In this document: positions 42,402 through 51,342 of the stretch, piece after piece
Layout of the letters: each line of letters starts with the position of its first letter
Numbering within the stretch: position 1 is the stretch's first letter
DNA from: CAVOOW01 sp963697675
Lineage (GTDB): Bacteria; Actinomycetota; Actinomycetes; JACCUZ01
Assembly (NCBI GenBank): GCA_963697675.1
Contig: CAVOOW010000006.1
Location: 124,001 to 188,000, forward strand
Direction: 5' to 3'
DNA: 64,000 nucleotides
Program-made: the position numbers and the translations under genes
Notes under the pieces: generated by a model
Databases searched by the model: none
Told to the model about the DNA's origin: nothing
Seen by the model: the letters and a program-made list of their open reading frames with translations, nothing else

Positions 42402-43133
42402 ATGGACCGTTACCAAATCGAAGCAATCCACGAGTCCGCCGCCGGACAGCGCCTGGCCCAACGGCAGGCCCTGCCCGGTTCGGTGTACGAGATCGTCACC
42501 GACATGCTCATGACCCACGCGTTCGAACCCGGTGCACGGCTCAACATCGAAGAACTCGCCCGCACCCTCGGCGTCTCGCCGACACCGATCCGCGAGGCCT
42601 TGGCACGTGTCGAGGCCGACGGCCTAATCGTGAAGCAGCCAGGGCGCAGCTATACCGTGGCTCCGCTCATGGGCATCGAGCAGGTGAGAGAGCTCATCGA
42701 GCTGCGTCTGCTTGTGGAACCCGCGCTGGCCGCCAAGGCCGCAGCCCAGGCGGAGCCGAACGAGATCAGGGAGCTGCGCCGCGCGGCTCGGGCCGGTGGA
42801 GCCGGCGCCGAGATCACGGCGGCGGGGAACCGGTTGGACATGGTCTATGACGCGACCTTCCACGCGATGGTCGCCGACCTCGCCGGCAACCAGGTGATCA
42901 GCGACATGTTGACGCGCCTGCGCAGCCACCTGCACACCTTCCGCCTCTACTACCACGCGGGCCTTCACTCGGTGACAAAGAACGAGCACCTCGCGGTGGT
43001 CGCAGCGATCGCCAAGCACGACCCGGATGGCGCCGAGGAAGCGATGCGCGCCCACCTGGTGTCAGCGCTGGAGCGGCTCGAGACCTTTGTCGACGGTGGG
43101 AACGCGAACGCAGAAGCCAGGCAGATCCAGTAG
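42402..43133 (+). CDS. GntR/FadR (FCD) family regulator of the sugar island
   Basis: 243 residues. Winged helix-turn-helix ILNIEELARTLGVSPTPIREALARVEADGLI and an FCD ligand domain with metal-binding-type residues (LRLLVEPALA, DATFHAMVADLAGN, TFRLYYHAGLHSV, EHLAVVAAI). FCD regulators typically sense sugar acids, which fits fuconate intermediates. It is divergent from the transporter and 58 bp ahead of the GH42 gene, so it probably represses both sides until inducer binds the dyad at 42325-42345. Confidence 0.9.
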   Translation: MDRYQIEAIHESAAGQRLAQRQALPGSVYEIVTDMLMTHAFEPGARLNIEELARTLGVSPTPIREALARVEADGLIVKQPGRSYTVAPLMGIEQVRELIELRLLVEPALAAKAAAQAEPNEIRELRRAARAGGAGAEITAAGNRLDMVYDATFHAMVADLAGNQVISDMLTRLRSHLHTFRLYYHAGLHSVTKNEHLAVVAAIAKHDPDGAEEAMRAHLVSALERLETFVDGGNANAEARQIQ

Positions 43134-43191
43134 TTCACCGCTGGGAGCGTCAAGGAGTGACCCGGGCAGTGAACGACGACAGGAGTGGGCG

Positions 43192-45291
43192 ATGTTGGCC
43201 GGTTCCGACCGCGTGTTGTTCGGTGCGGCTTACTACCACGAGTACCAACCGTACGACCGGCTCGATGTCGATCTCGATCTCATGCAGGAGGCGCACTTCT
43301 CGGTTATCCGAGTCGGTGAGTCCGTCTGGTCGACCTGGGAACCGGAGAACGGCCAGTTCAATTTGGACTGGCTCGAGCCGGTTCTCAACGGTGCCGCGCG
43401 GCGGGGCATCTCCGTCATCCTTGGCACGCCGACGTATGCCGTGCCGCCGTGGTTGGCCCGGCTGTATCCGGAAATCGCCGGCGAACGATCCACGGGCGAA
43501 CGGATCCCTTGGGGGGCTCGGCAGGAAGTCGATTTCACGCACCCAGCCTTCCTCTTCCATGCCGACCGGGTGATCCGCAAGATCCTTCGTCGCTATGCGG
43601 GGCATCCCGCCGTCGTCGGCTTCCAAGTCGACAACGAACCCGGCTTTCATCTCCTTCACAACCGCGGCGTCTTCCAACGCTTCGTGGACGACCTGCGTCA
43701 TCGTTACGGCGACGTAGACAGCCTCAACCGTGAGTGGGGTCTCGTCTACTGGTCGCACCGACTCTCGACCTGGGACGATCTTTGGGCACCCGATGGCAAC
43801 ACGCAGCCCCAGTACGACGTCGCCTGGCGTCGCTTCCAGGCCGCGCAGACCACCCGGTTCATCAACTGGCAGGCCGACATCGTCCGGGAGTACTCCTCCC
43901 CCGGACAGTTCGTCACGACCTGCATCGCCTACGACCGGCCCGCCGTCGACGACGATCTGGTCACTGATGCCCTCGACACCACTGGGGGGAACCTCTACTA
44001 CGCCATGCAGGACGGGCTACAGCTCCCGGACGACGGCTCCGGACCCCACGATCAGAACTGGGCCACCACCGGAACTTGGGCGCTGTACTTCTCCGCGGAC
44101 CGGATGTTCTCCTCACGCCAAGAGGGCTTCCTCGTCACTGAAACCAATGCCATGCACATCGGTTCTCCCTGGGACAACCGCCCTGCCTTTGACGGCCAGT
44201 GGCGTCAGGTCGCGTGGGCGCTCGTCGCCCGTGGAGCGCGGATGGTCGAGTACTGGCACTGGCACACGCTGCACTTCGGTACCGAAACCTCCTGGGGCGG
44301 GGTCCTTCCCCACGCGGGTCACCCGGGCCGAACCTACGACGAGCTCCGCCAGGTCGGTGACGAGTTCCGGCGGGCAGGACGGCTGGTGGCGGGATGTCGA
44401 CCCGACGCAGAAGTCGCCTTCCTGTATTCGCTCCCGAACCGCTGGCTCATGCAGAAATACCCGCCGTTGGCGGCAGCGGGAGGCGGACCCGATGCCCGGG
44501 CGTACGACGGGATCTTCGCCCCCTTCTACCGCGGCGCTTTCGACGCCGGACTCTCGGCCCGGATCCTGCATTCCCGGAAGGCGACCACCACCCATCCGGC
44601 CGAGTTCGCCGCCAGTCATCCGCTCCTCGTCGTGCCCGGCCACTACATGAGCCCGGACCACCTACTCGACTGGCTGGCGGACTACGCGGCCGCGGGAGGG
44701 CATCTCGTCATCGGCCCACGGACCGGATATGCGGATCACGAAGCGCGCGCTCGGACCGAGACGGTTCCCGGCCGCCTGGCACAGGCTTCAGGCGTCCACT
44801 ATGACGAGTTCAGCAACCTGAAGAGCATGATTCCTGTTCTTCCTGCCGACGGGGCCACGATCAAGCTCGACGCGGCTACGGCCACGCGATGGTGTGACGG
44901 ACTGCTCGTAGACGACGCGCAGGTCGTCGCGACATACGAACACCCGCACTTCAGTCAATGGCCAGCGATAACCACGCGTGACCACGAGAGGGGTCGCATC
45001 ACATGCGTCGGCACCATCCCCGACTCGAGCTTTGCCAAGTCGCTCTTTCATTGGCTAGCCACCGACGTCGTTCAACCCTGGTGCGAGCTGCCGGCCACGA
45101 TGACCTCGACCGGCGCAGCGGCCGTCGACGGAACCAGGCTCCGATTCCTGCACAACTGGTCCTGGGATCCCGCCTCAGTATCCGTGCCCACCGAGGTGCA
45201 CGACATTCTGACTGGGGAAACGTTCTCCACCCAAGATCACGTCCAACTCGGGCCTTGGGATGTTCGGGTGCTTGCAGTGAGACAACCGTGA
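43192..45291 (+). CDS. GH42 beta-galactosidase-family glycoside hydrolase
   Basis: 699 residues, full length for GH42. The TIM barrel begins VLFGAAYYHEYQP; the acid/base Glu is in GFQVDNEPGFH and the nucleophile in FLVTETNAMHIG. WHTLHFGTETSWGGVL, a trimerisation domain (AFLYSLPNRWLMQ ... HLVIGPRTGYADHE) and a small C-terminal beta domain follow. There is no signal peptide, so it acts inside the cell on imported oligosaccharides. GH42 enzymes cut beta-galactosides or alpha-L-arabinopyranosides. ATG 43192 follows AGGAGTGGG. A short open stretch of 31 codons (to 45384) separates it from the next gene. Confidence 0.92.
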   Translation: MLAGSDRVLFGAAYYHEYQPYDRLDVDLDLMQEAHFSVIRVGESVWSTWEPENGQFNLDWLEPVLNGAARRGISVILGTPTYAVPPWLARLYPEIAGERSTGERIPWGARQEVDFTHPAFLFHADRVIRKILRRYAGHPAVVGFQVDNEPGFHLLHNRGVFQRFVDDLRHRYGDVDSLNREWGLVYWSHRLSTWDDLWAPDGNTQPQYDVAWRRFQAAQTTRFINWQADIVREYSSPGQFVTTCIAYDRPAVDDDLVTDALDTTGGNLYYAMQDGLQLPDDGSGPHDQNWATTGTWALYFSADRMFSSRQEGFLVTETNAMHIGSPWDNRPAFDGQWRQVAWALVARGARMVEYWHWHTLHFGTETSWGGVLPHAGHPGRTYDELRQVGDEFRRAGRLVAGCRPDAEVAFLYSLPNRWLMQKYPPLAAAGGGPDARAYDGIFAPFYRGAFDAGLSARILHSRKATTTHPAEFAASHPLLVVPGHYMSPDHLLDWLADYAAAGGHLVIGPRTGYADHEARARTETVPGRLAQASGVHYDEFSNLKSMIPVLPADGATIKLDAATATRWCDGLLVDDAQVVATYEHPHFSQWPAITTRDHERGRITCVGTIPDSSFAKSLFHWLATDVVQPWCELPATMTSTGAAAVDGTRLRFLHNWSWDPASVSVPTEVHDILTGETFSTQDHVQLGPWDVRVLAVRQP

Positions 45292-45384
45292 CCGCCGACG
45301 GTCGGGCCGCCGCGGTCGGCGTCGGCACCGTGCGCGAACGGGACTGGCTGTTTGACGGCCATGCGCGGATTGGGGAGGCTCTCG

Positions 45385-46350
45385 ATGACTGACCCGTTGC
45401 CCACGAATTGGATCCGCAGACTGGGCAATACTTCGGTTTCGACCTCGGCAATCATCGCGGGTGCTTCCCCCCTTGGGACCATGCTGTCGACGTACGGCTA
45501 CGCGGTCGCGGAGGCCGATGCCATCGATCTCGTCCAACAGGTACTGAAGAGTCCGATTCGGGCCTTCGATACCTCCAACGCTTACAGCGAAGGCGAGAGC
45601 GAGCGCCGGATCGGCGTCGGCATTGCTGCCGCGGGGGGAGTGCCAGAGGACTTTACGGTGATCACCAAAGTGGACGCACGACACGGTGACTACTCCGGTG
45701 ATCGGGTGCGACGCTCGCTTGATGAGAGTCAGGAGCGGCTCGGGCTTGGTGTGCTTCCGTTGCTCTTCTTGCACGATCCGGAAGACCACGACTTCGCCAT
45801 GATCACGCAGGCAGGAGGAGCAGTTGACACGCTGGTTGCTCTAAAGGACGAAGGCCGGGTGCAACACATCGGCATCGCCGCAGGCAATGTTCACGTTGTT
45901 TCACGCTACCTTGACCTGGGCGTCTTCGAGGTTCTACTCACACACAATCGTTGGACCCTTGTCGATCGGAGCGCGGACGAGCTAGTCGACCAGGCAACCG
46001 CGGCCGGCATGGGGGTGCTGAACGCCGCGATCTACGGCGGAGGTGTCCTCGCCAACCCAACTGGGTCGTCTAGGTACGGCTATACCGAGGCACCCAAGCT
46101 CGTCCTCGATGCCGTCGCTGCCATGAACGACGCCTGCTTGAGAAACGGCACTGATCTAGCCACGGCAGCCCTGCAATTCTCGATGCGTGATCCCCGCGTG
46201 CACTCAACCGTTATCGGTTTCACGAAACCTAGCCGGATCTCGACGCTCATGGCATCAGCCGCCGTCGAGCCGCCGCCTGACCTGTGGATCGAACTTGAGA
46301 CCTTGGTACCACCCAAGTCATGCTGGCTCGACTTCCAAGCGAAAGGCTAA
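45385..46350 (+). CDS. Aldo/keto reductase, aldose 1-dehydrogenase type
   Basis: 321 residues. AKR barrel with the catalytic Asp-Tyr in FDTSNAYSEGESERRIG, Lys in VITKVDARHG, His in LLFLHDPEDHD, and TVIGFTKPSRI in the C-terminal cofactor loop. D-threo-aldose/L-fucose 1-dehydrogenases of this family oxidise L-fucose to fuconolactone, the first step ahead of the lactonase and dehydratase found here. ATG 45385 has GGGGAGG upstream. The gene is visibly less GC-rich than its neighbours, which fits recent transfer of part of the island. Confidence 0.85.
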   Translation: MTDPLPTNWIRRLGNTSVSTSAIIAGASPLGTMLSTYGYAVAEADAIDLVQQVLKSPIRAFDTSNAYSEGESERRIGVGIAAAGGVPEDFTVITKVDARHGDYSGDRVRRSLDESQERLGLGVLPLLFLHDPEDHDFAMITQAGGAVDTLVALKDEGRVQHIGIAAGNVHVVSRYLDLGVFEVLLTHNRWTLVDRSADELVDQATAAGMGVLNAAIYGGGVLANPTGSSRYGYTEAPKLVLDAVAAMNDACLRNGTDLATAALQFSMRDPRVHSTVIGFTKPSRISTLMASAAVEPPPDLWIELETLVPPKSCWLDFQAKG

Positions 46351-46473
46351 GCCAGTTCCCGTGGCATCCTGGGACCGGTCCACCCCGTGGGCTGCCAAAG
46401 GCCGCGTCGCTGGACCGGCACTGAGGCCATGCCCGACAAGATGCCTCACGACATCCGCCCCCGTGACACGAAG

Positions 46474-46596
46474 GGAACCCGCTCAGTGCTCGTCGACCAT
46501 GAGCTGAGCGGGGTGATCGTCGGGCAGACGCTCGCGACGGCGCCCGAGGCCTATCGCGCGCTCCTCGAAGCCACCGCGTTCGGGACCCGCATCATC
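46474..46596 (+). pseudogene. Fragment of an L-ribulokinase-like FGGY kinase
   Basis: About 41 codons reading TRSVLVDHELSGVIVGQTLA and TAPEAYRALLEATAFGTRII. This is a conserved middle segment of AraB-type ribulokinases, cut at both ends. It lies in an open frame of 348 bp that ends by overlapping the second fuconate dehydratase. The rest of that frame (for example ANIGAFISGVEEWLAQLPP) is not recognised. The gap from 46351 to 46730 holds nothing else. It is evidence of past gene loss or rearrangement in the sugar island. Confidence 0.55.
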
Positions 46597-46730
46597 AGCA
46601 CCTGCGGCAGTCCCAGAGCGGCGAACATCGGGGCCTTCATCAGCGGCGTCGAGGAGTGGCTGGCACAGCTTCCGCCGAACGAAACAGCGGGCCGGATCCG
46701 CCCCGATCGCTCGCCTGGCCAGGTCGGCCG

Positions 46731-48032
46731 ATGAGCCGTTTCACGAGCTTTCGTACGCTCGACATCCGGTTCCCCACCTCCCGGACGCTCGACGGCTCGG
46801 ACGCTATGAACCCCGAGCCCGACTACTCGGCGGCCTACCTGGTGCTGGGCACCGACGCAGCCGACGGGCTGGAGGGTCACGGCTTCGTCTTCACCATCGG
46901 GCGCGGGAACGACGTTCAGCAGGCGGCCATCGCCGCCCTCGAGCCATGGGTCCTCGGCCGTGACGTCGACGGGGTGCTCGACGACCTCGGGGCGATCGGA
47001 CGAGAGCTGACGTCGGACTCGCAGCTGCGCTGGCTCGGTCCCGAGAAGGGCATCATCCACATGGCGATCGGCGCGGTGCTCAACGCGCTGTGGGACCTGA
47101 AGGCCAAGCGGGCCGGCAAGCCACTGTGGAAGCTGCTCGCGGACATGTCCCCCGAGGAGATCGTCCACGTCCTCGACCTCAGATATCTGTCCGACGTGCT
47201 CACCGCAGATGAAGCCCTCGATCTGCTGCGAGCAAAGGCCGACGGCAAGGCCGAGCGGGAGGCCGCACTCCTTGCCGATGGATATCCCGCCTACGCCACG
47301 AGCCCTGGCTGGCTCGGTTATGACGACGACAAGCTGACCCGCCTGGCCACACAGGCCGTGGCCGACGGGTTCACGACGATCAAGCTCAAGGTCGGTGGGA
47401 ACCTGGCAGACGACGTACGCCGTCTTGGCCTGGCGCGTGAGTGCGTGGGTCCCGACGTGGACATCGCCATCGATGCCAACCAGCGCTGGGACGTGCCAGA
47501 GGCGATCGCGTGGATGGACAAGCTCGCGGCCTACCGTCCGCTCTGGATTGAGGAGCCGACCAACCCGGACGACATCCTGGGGCATGCCGCGATCCGTGCA
47601 GCCGTGTCTCCGGTGCTGGTCGCATCCGGTGAGCACGTGCACAACCGGATCATCTTCAAACAGATGCTGCAGGCAGGCGCCCTCGATGTGGTGCAGATCG
47701 ACGCGACCCGGGTGGGCGGCGTCAACGAGAACCTCACGATCCTGTTGCTGGCCGCGAAGTTTGGCGTCCCTGTGTGCCCGCATGCAGGCGGCGTGGGCCT
47801 CTGCGAGATGGTGCGTCACCTGGCGATGTTCGACTTCGTCGCCGTCAGCGGATCACTCGAGGGCCGGATGATCGAGTACGTCGACCACCTGCACGAGCAC
47901 TTCCTCGACCCCGTCCGCCTGCACAACGGCCGCTACGCCGCGCCCGACGCCCCCGGGTTCAGCGCGCAGATGCTGGCGAGCTCTCTCGCCGATCACGAAT
48001 ACCCGCACGGCAGGGTCTGGGCCACTTCCTGA
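46731..48032 (+). CDS. L-fuconate dehydratase (enolase superfamily), copy 2
   Basis: 433 residues, close paralogue of the protein at 36891-38201; long stretches match (GSDAMNP-PDYSAAY, QLRWLGPEKG, IKLKVGG, DANQRWDVPEAI, IQIDATRVGGVNEN-like, CPHAGGVGLCE). All catalytic and metal residues are present. ATG 46731 overlaps the stop of the fragmentary frame upstream. Its opposite orientation to copy 1 makes the island flanked by inverted homologous genes. The two copies may differ in substrate (fuconate, galactonate or arabinonate). Confidence 0.85.
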   Translation: MSRFTSFRTLDIRFPTSRTLDGSDAMNPEPDYSAAYLVLGTDAADGLEGHGFVFTIGRGNDVQQAAIAALEPWVLGRDVDGVLDDLGAIGRELTSDSQLRWLGPEKGIIHMAIGAVLNALWDLKAKRAGKPLWKLLADMSPEEIVHVLDLRYLSDVLTADEALDLLRAKADGKAEREAALLADGYPAYATSPGWLGYDDDKLTRLATQAVADGFTTIKLKVGGNLADDVRRLGLARECVGPDVDIAIDANQRWDVPEAIAWMDKLAAYRPLWIEEPTNPDDILGHAAIRAAVSPVLVASGEHVHNRIIFKQMLQAGALDVVQIDATRVGGVNENLTILLLAAKFGVPVCPHAGGVGLCEMVRHLAMFDFVAVSGSLEGRMIEYVDHLHEHFLDPVRLHNGRYAAPDAPGFSAQMLASSLADHEYPHGRVWATS

Positions 48033-48083
48033 GCGCGTGACGTGGGCGCCGTGCCTCGCCGGCGCCTCTCGTACCTCTGATGC

Positions 48084-49544
48084 TCACGTGCGGACCCGGG
48101 GTGCGACCGCCGCACCGACCACGGCGACCAGCGTCATCAGCGCGAAGATCAGCAGGAAGACACCGGAGTTGTCCTGACCGGCATCGTGCAGCCCGGCGAA
48201 GATCGCCCCGGCGGTGCCGATCCCGACGATCGAGCCCAGCGCGTCGCTCACCTGCATCGCCGCGGAGTTCGCGCCCTGCTCCTCGGTCGGCGAGAGCTCG
48301 AGCACGAGAACGCTCAATGACGTGATGCCGATGCCCATGCCGAGACCCGCGACGAGCCACCCGATCGCGGCCATGAACGGTGGCATGGCGTCGGCCAGCA
48401 CGGTCGCGGTGATCGCGATGCCGACCGCGACGAGGACTAGGCCGACGGTCACCAGCTGCGTGCGCGAGAAGCGGCGGTTCGGGCGGCCCTGGTACCACGA
48501 GCCGAGCGACCAGGTCAGTGCGCCGCCGGTCAATGACGCTCCGGCCAGCGTGGTCGCGAGGCCGCGCTGCTCGACGAGCAGCAGGGGCACGAAGACCTCC
48601 GCCCCGAAGAAGGCGCCGGCGAACACCCCGCGGAGTACGACGACGGTCGGCAGCCCGCGAGCGAATCGCAGCGCTCCGGGCGGGAGCAGCCGGGGCACGC
48701 TGGGCACCAGCAACGCGATCGCGGCGAGCAGCAACGGCACCGACAACCAGGTCAGCAGGTGGCCGGCGTACTGCAGCAGACCCGTCCCCACCGCCGCACC
48801 GAGCGCGGGAAAGAGCCGGCTGCGACGGCGACTGGCGGCTGCCGCTCCTGAGCTCTGCACCGAGGCCCCGTCGATGCCGCGCAGGTGCGGCAGGATCAGC
48901 GCCGTCGCGACCACGATCAGCGGCAGCACACCGAGAAAGACCCAGCGCCACGAGAGGTGATCCGCCAGAAAACCGGCGATCGGCGGCCCCAGGAGGGCAG
49001 GCAGGATCCATCCGCTCGACATGGCGGAGAACACCCGGGGGCGCAGTGACTCGGGAAAGGCCCGGGCGACGACCACGTACAGCGCGACGATGTTCAGGCC
49101 CGCGCCGAACCCCTGCACTCCACGGGCGAGCACAAGCACCCACATCGCGGGCGCGAGGCCCGCGATCGCGAGCCCAGCGGCGAAGATGACCGAGGCGGAG
49201 ACGAAGGGCACCACCGGTCCCCGCCGATCGGACACCTCACCTGCTGTGACCATGCCGAGCAGGCTCGTGGTCAGGAAGATCGAGAATGCCAGGCCGTAGG
49301 ACCTCAGCCCATCGAGCTCCCGAGCAGCGACCGGCATTGCGGTGGCCACCGCGATCGCCTCGAAGGCCAGCGCGACGACCACGCCGACGACGCCGAGGAC
49401 CTTGCTGCGATTGCTGGAGTCGAACAGGCGCGGCGGGCGGGCCTCGGAGACAGTCGCGACGGTTGCCGCGGGGTCGGGAACGCCGTGCTCCCGGTCGGGC
49501 GCGACGTCGCGGTGGACGGTGGGTGGTTCGGTGGTCACAGACAT
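48084..49544 (-). CDS. MFS drug-exporter-like transporter
   Basis: 486 residues with ~12-14 hydrophobic segments, e.g. VLGVVGVVVALAFEAIAVATAMP and YGLAFSIFLTTSLLGMVTAGEVSDRRGP, which holds the loop 2-3 motif GxxxDRxG. VLVLARGVQGFGAGLNIVALYVVV matches the DHA-type export motif. The N-terminal ~45 residues are polar. Typical of proton-driven efflux of small compounds; the substrate cannot be predicted. ATG 49544 was chosen over one four codons upstream. It is divergent from the molybdenum enzyme. Confidence 0.88.
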   Translation of the reverse strand: MSVTTEPPTVHRDVAPDREHGVPDPAATVATVSEARPPRLFDSSNRSKVLGVVGVVVALAFEAIAVATAMPVAARELDGLRSYGLAFSIFLTTSLLGMVTAGEVSDRRGPVVPFVSASVIFAAGLAIAGLAPAMWVLVLARGVQGFGAGLNIVALYVVVARAFPESLRPRVFSAMSSGWILPALLGPPIAGFLADHLSWRWVFLGVLPLIVVATALILPHLRGIDGASVQSSGAAAASRRRSRLFPALGAAVGTGLLQYAGHLLTWLSVPLLLAAIALLVPSVPRLLPPGALRFARGLPTVVVLRGVFAGAFFGAEVFVPLLLVEQRGLATTLAGASLTGGALTWSLGSWYQGRPNRRFSRTQLVTVGLVLVAVGIAITATVLADAMPPFMAAIGWLVAGLGMGIGITSLSVLVLELSPTEEQGANSAAMQVSDALGSIVGIGTAGAIFAGLHDAGQDNSGVFLLIFALMTLVAVVGAAVAPRVRT

Positions 49545-49631
49545 GCACTCAACCATGCGAGTTGAAGTCGACGTGAAGTCAAGGGGTTCCGGCGATTGGA
49601 CGAAACTGCATCGACCGGCTACACCGACTGC

Positions 49632-50750
49632 ATGACCCTCGATGCCGGAAGCCCTCTCGACACCATCAGCGAGCCGTCTCGCGTCGCCGACGAGAAGGAG
49701 GGCATCGGCCCGGACGAGCTCGGTCTCGCGGCACGCAACCACGGAATGCCGCTGGAGGCGATGCGCTGGGACGTGACGCCGATCGGCATGCACTATCTGC
49801 TCACGCACTACGACATCCCGGCGGTCGACGAGCAGTCGTGGCGACTGGACGTCTCCGGACTGGTCGACCTCGACCTGTCGCTGCGCCTCGACGACCTGCG
49901 CAGCCGGCCCAGCGTGACTCACGCCGTGACCATGGAGTGCGCAGGCAACGGCCGGGCCCGGCTGCTGCCCCGCCCGGTGAGCCAGCCGTGGCTGCACGAG
50001 GCGGTCGGCACGATGCAGTGGACGGGCACACCACTGGCGGGGCTGCTGCGCGAGGCGGGGCTCGACGCGAGGGCAACCGACGTCGTGTTCACCGGCCTCG
50101 ACCACGGGGTCGAGCGTGGTGTCGAGCAGAGCTATCAGCGTGGCCTGTCACTCGACGATGCCTTGCGTGACGAGGTGCTGCTGGCCTACGAGTGCAACGG
50201 AGCACCGCTCCCGCCCCAGCACGGCTTCCCGCTGCGGTTGCTGGTGCCGGGCTGGTACGGCATGACGTCGGTGAAGTGGCTGCGCTCCATCGAGGTCGTC
50301 GATGAGCCCTTCGACGGCTACCAGATGCAGGCCTACCGGCTGCGCCAGGAGAAGGGCGAGCCCGGTGAGGCACTGAGCCGCATCGACCCGCGGGCGCTGG
50401 TGGTGCCGCCAGGGTCGCCGGACTTCATGTCACGGCGGCGGTTCCTGCGCGCCGGCTCCGTGGTGCTGGAGGGTCGCGCCTGGTCGGGATGGGGCGACGT
50501 GACGCGGGTCGAGGTCTCCACCGACGGCGGCGCCTCCTGGGGGGAGGCGGAGCTGGAGCCCGCGGTGGGTCCGTATGCCTGGCGCCGGTGGACCCTGCCC
50601 TGGGATCCCACACCTGGGGAGTACGTCGTCGCGGCCCGGGCCACGGACGCGACCGGCCGCAGCCAGCCGGGCGACCAGCCCTGGAACCGGGGCGGCTTCG
50701 CCAACACCTCAGCCCAGCAGGTCGAGGTCCTCGTCCTCCCCCACGACTGA
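49632..50750 (+). CDS. Sulfite oxidase-family molybdopterin oxidoreductase
   Basis: 372 residues. The molybdopterin domain has the Mo-ligand cysteine in TMECAGNGRA, with LPLRLLVPGWYGMTSVKWL following; the C-terminal ~110 residues (GWGDVTRVEVSTDGGASWGEAEL ... PWNRGGFANTSAQQVEVLV) are the Mo-co dimerisation domain. There is no signal peptide or heme domain, so it should be cytosolic and use an unknown electron acceptor. ATG 49632 was chosen. The organism also needs Mo cofactor for the xanthine dehydrogenase encoded next. Confidence 0.88.
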   Translation: MTLDAGSPLDTISEPSRVADEKEGIGPDELGLAARNHGMPLEAMRWDVTPIGMHYLLTHYDIPAVDEQSWRLDVSGLVDLDLSLRLDDLRSRPSVTHAVTMECAGNGRARLLPRPVSQPWLHEAVGTMQWTGTPLAGLLREAGLDARATDVVFTGLDHGVERGVEQSYQRGLSLDDALRDEVLLAYECNGAPLPPQHGFPLRLLVPGWYGMTSVKWLRSIEVVDEPFDGYQMQAYRLRQEKGEPGEALSRIDPRALVVPPGSPDFMSRRRFLRAGSVVLEGRAWSGWGDVTRVEVSTDGGASWGEAELEPAVGPYAWRRWTLPWDPTPGEYVVAARATDATGRSQPGDQPWNRGGFANTSAQQVEVLVLPHD

Positions 50751-50761
50751 CCCGCTCACGT

Positions 50762-50872
50762 TCCAAAATCGATCATGATCTCTTTCAAAGTCGATCATGC
50801 AGCAGTTGGAAATCTCCGCAAACCTGCAGGTCAGCGCCCCAAGATTCGAAGTCGATCATGCACTAACCGACA
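50762..50872 (+). repeat. Composite interspersed repeat, unit 4
   Basis: A variant core TCGATCATGAT at 50769, then cores at 50791-50801 and 50852-50862, 61 bp apart, around CAGTTGGAAAT, CTGCAGGTCAGCGCCCC and AAGATTCG. It ends with CACTAACCGAC as in unit 3. It follows the sulfite-oxidase-family gene directly and opens a gap of ~590 bp before the xanthine dehydrogenase, occupied otherwise by a small ORF and unit 5. Confidence 0.88.
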
Positions 50873-50986
50873 GGGCCTTCCACCAGATCTGCTCTGCCAG
50901 ATCCACGGCGGCTTCTCACCTGGAGCGAATACCTCCGAAATGGGCCTATCGTCAAAACCACCACTGGCCGGTCCAGGGAGCAAGCG

Positions 50987-51163
50987 ATGGGCCTATTTCC
51001 GGAGAAGCTCCGAAAAGTGCTGCACATCGGTACGAAGGACGAGCGCAAGCAGCACCGCATCGAGCGGAATGCCCTGGAAGCCCGCATGAGGGCGGAGCGC
51101 CTGGACACGTACACGCGCGATATCAGCGGCGAGGGACGGGTCGACCCCGACCGGCGTCGATAG
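50987..51163 (+). CDS. Small charged hypothetical protein
   Basis: 58 residues: MGLFPEKLRKVLHIGTKDER, then a helical, strongly charged stretch (QHRIERNALEARMRAERLDT) and an acidic-basic tail. AGGGAG lies eight bases before the ATG. Codon use and composition look coding, with no low-complexity bias. It sits between two repeat units. No family recognised; possibly a coiled-coil or nucleic-acid-binding micro-protein. Confidence 0.5.
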   Translation: MGLFPEKLRKVLHIGTKDERKQHRIERNALEARMRAERLDTYTRDISGEGRVDPDRRR

Positions 51164-51249
51164 TCCGCCGCAGAGTCGCTCGGGTTCCACGCCCATGAGC
51201 ACAGCGTCGGCGCGGACCCTTCTCTGCCGTGACCCACCCCCGACGAGGT

Positions 51250-51330
51250 CCTGCATGATCGACTTGGAATCTCGGGGCCTGACCTGCGGGTTTGCGGACA
51301 TTTCCAACTACTGCATGATCGACTTTGAAG
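51250..51330 (-). repeat. Composite interspersed repeat, unit 5
   Basis: Reversed cores TGCATGATCGA at 51252-51262 and 51312-51322, 60 bp apart. The interior read on the minus strand has AGTTGGAAAT, CCCGCAGGTCAGGCCCCGAG and ATTCCAAG, as in units 1, 3 and 4. It ends 20 bp before the xanthine dehydrogenase stop. Units 4 and 5 form a facing pair ~380 bp apart, like units 1 and 2. Confidence 0.88.
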
Positions 51331-51342
51331 GGAAAGGGGGCC

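Noticed and set aside
45290..45392. A 34-codon ORF between the GH42 and aldo/keto reductase genes
   Set aside because: It overlaps both neighbours by four bases, which is suggestive, but has no motif and may be a coincidence of GC-rich sequence; not supported enough to list.
46387..46734. A complete 115-residue gene before fuconate dehydratase 2
   Set aside because: Only residues ~30-70 match a known family (ribulokinase), and they are an internal piece of a ~500-residue protein, so it is a gene fragment.
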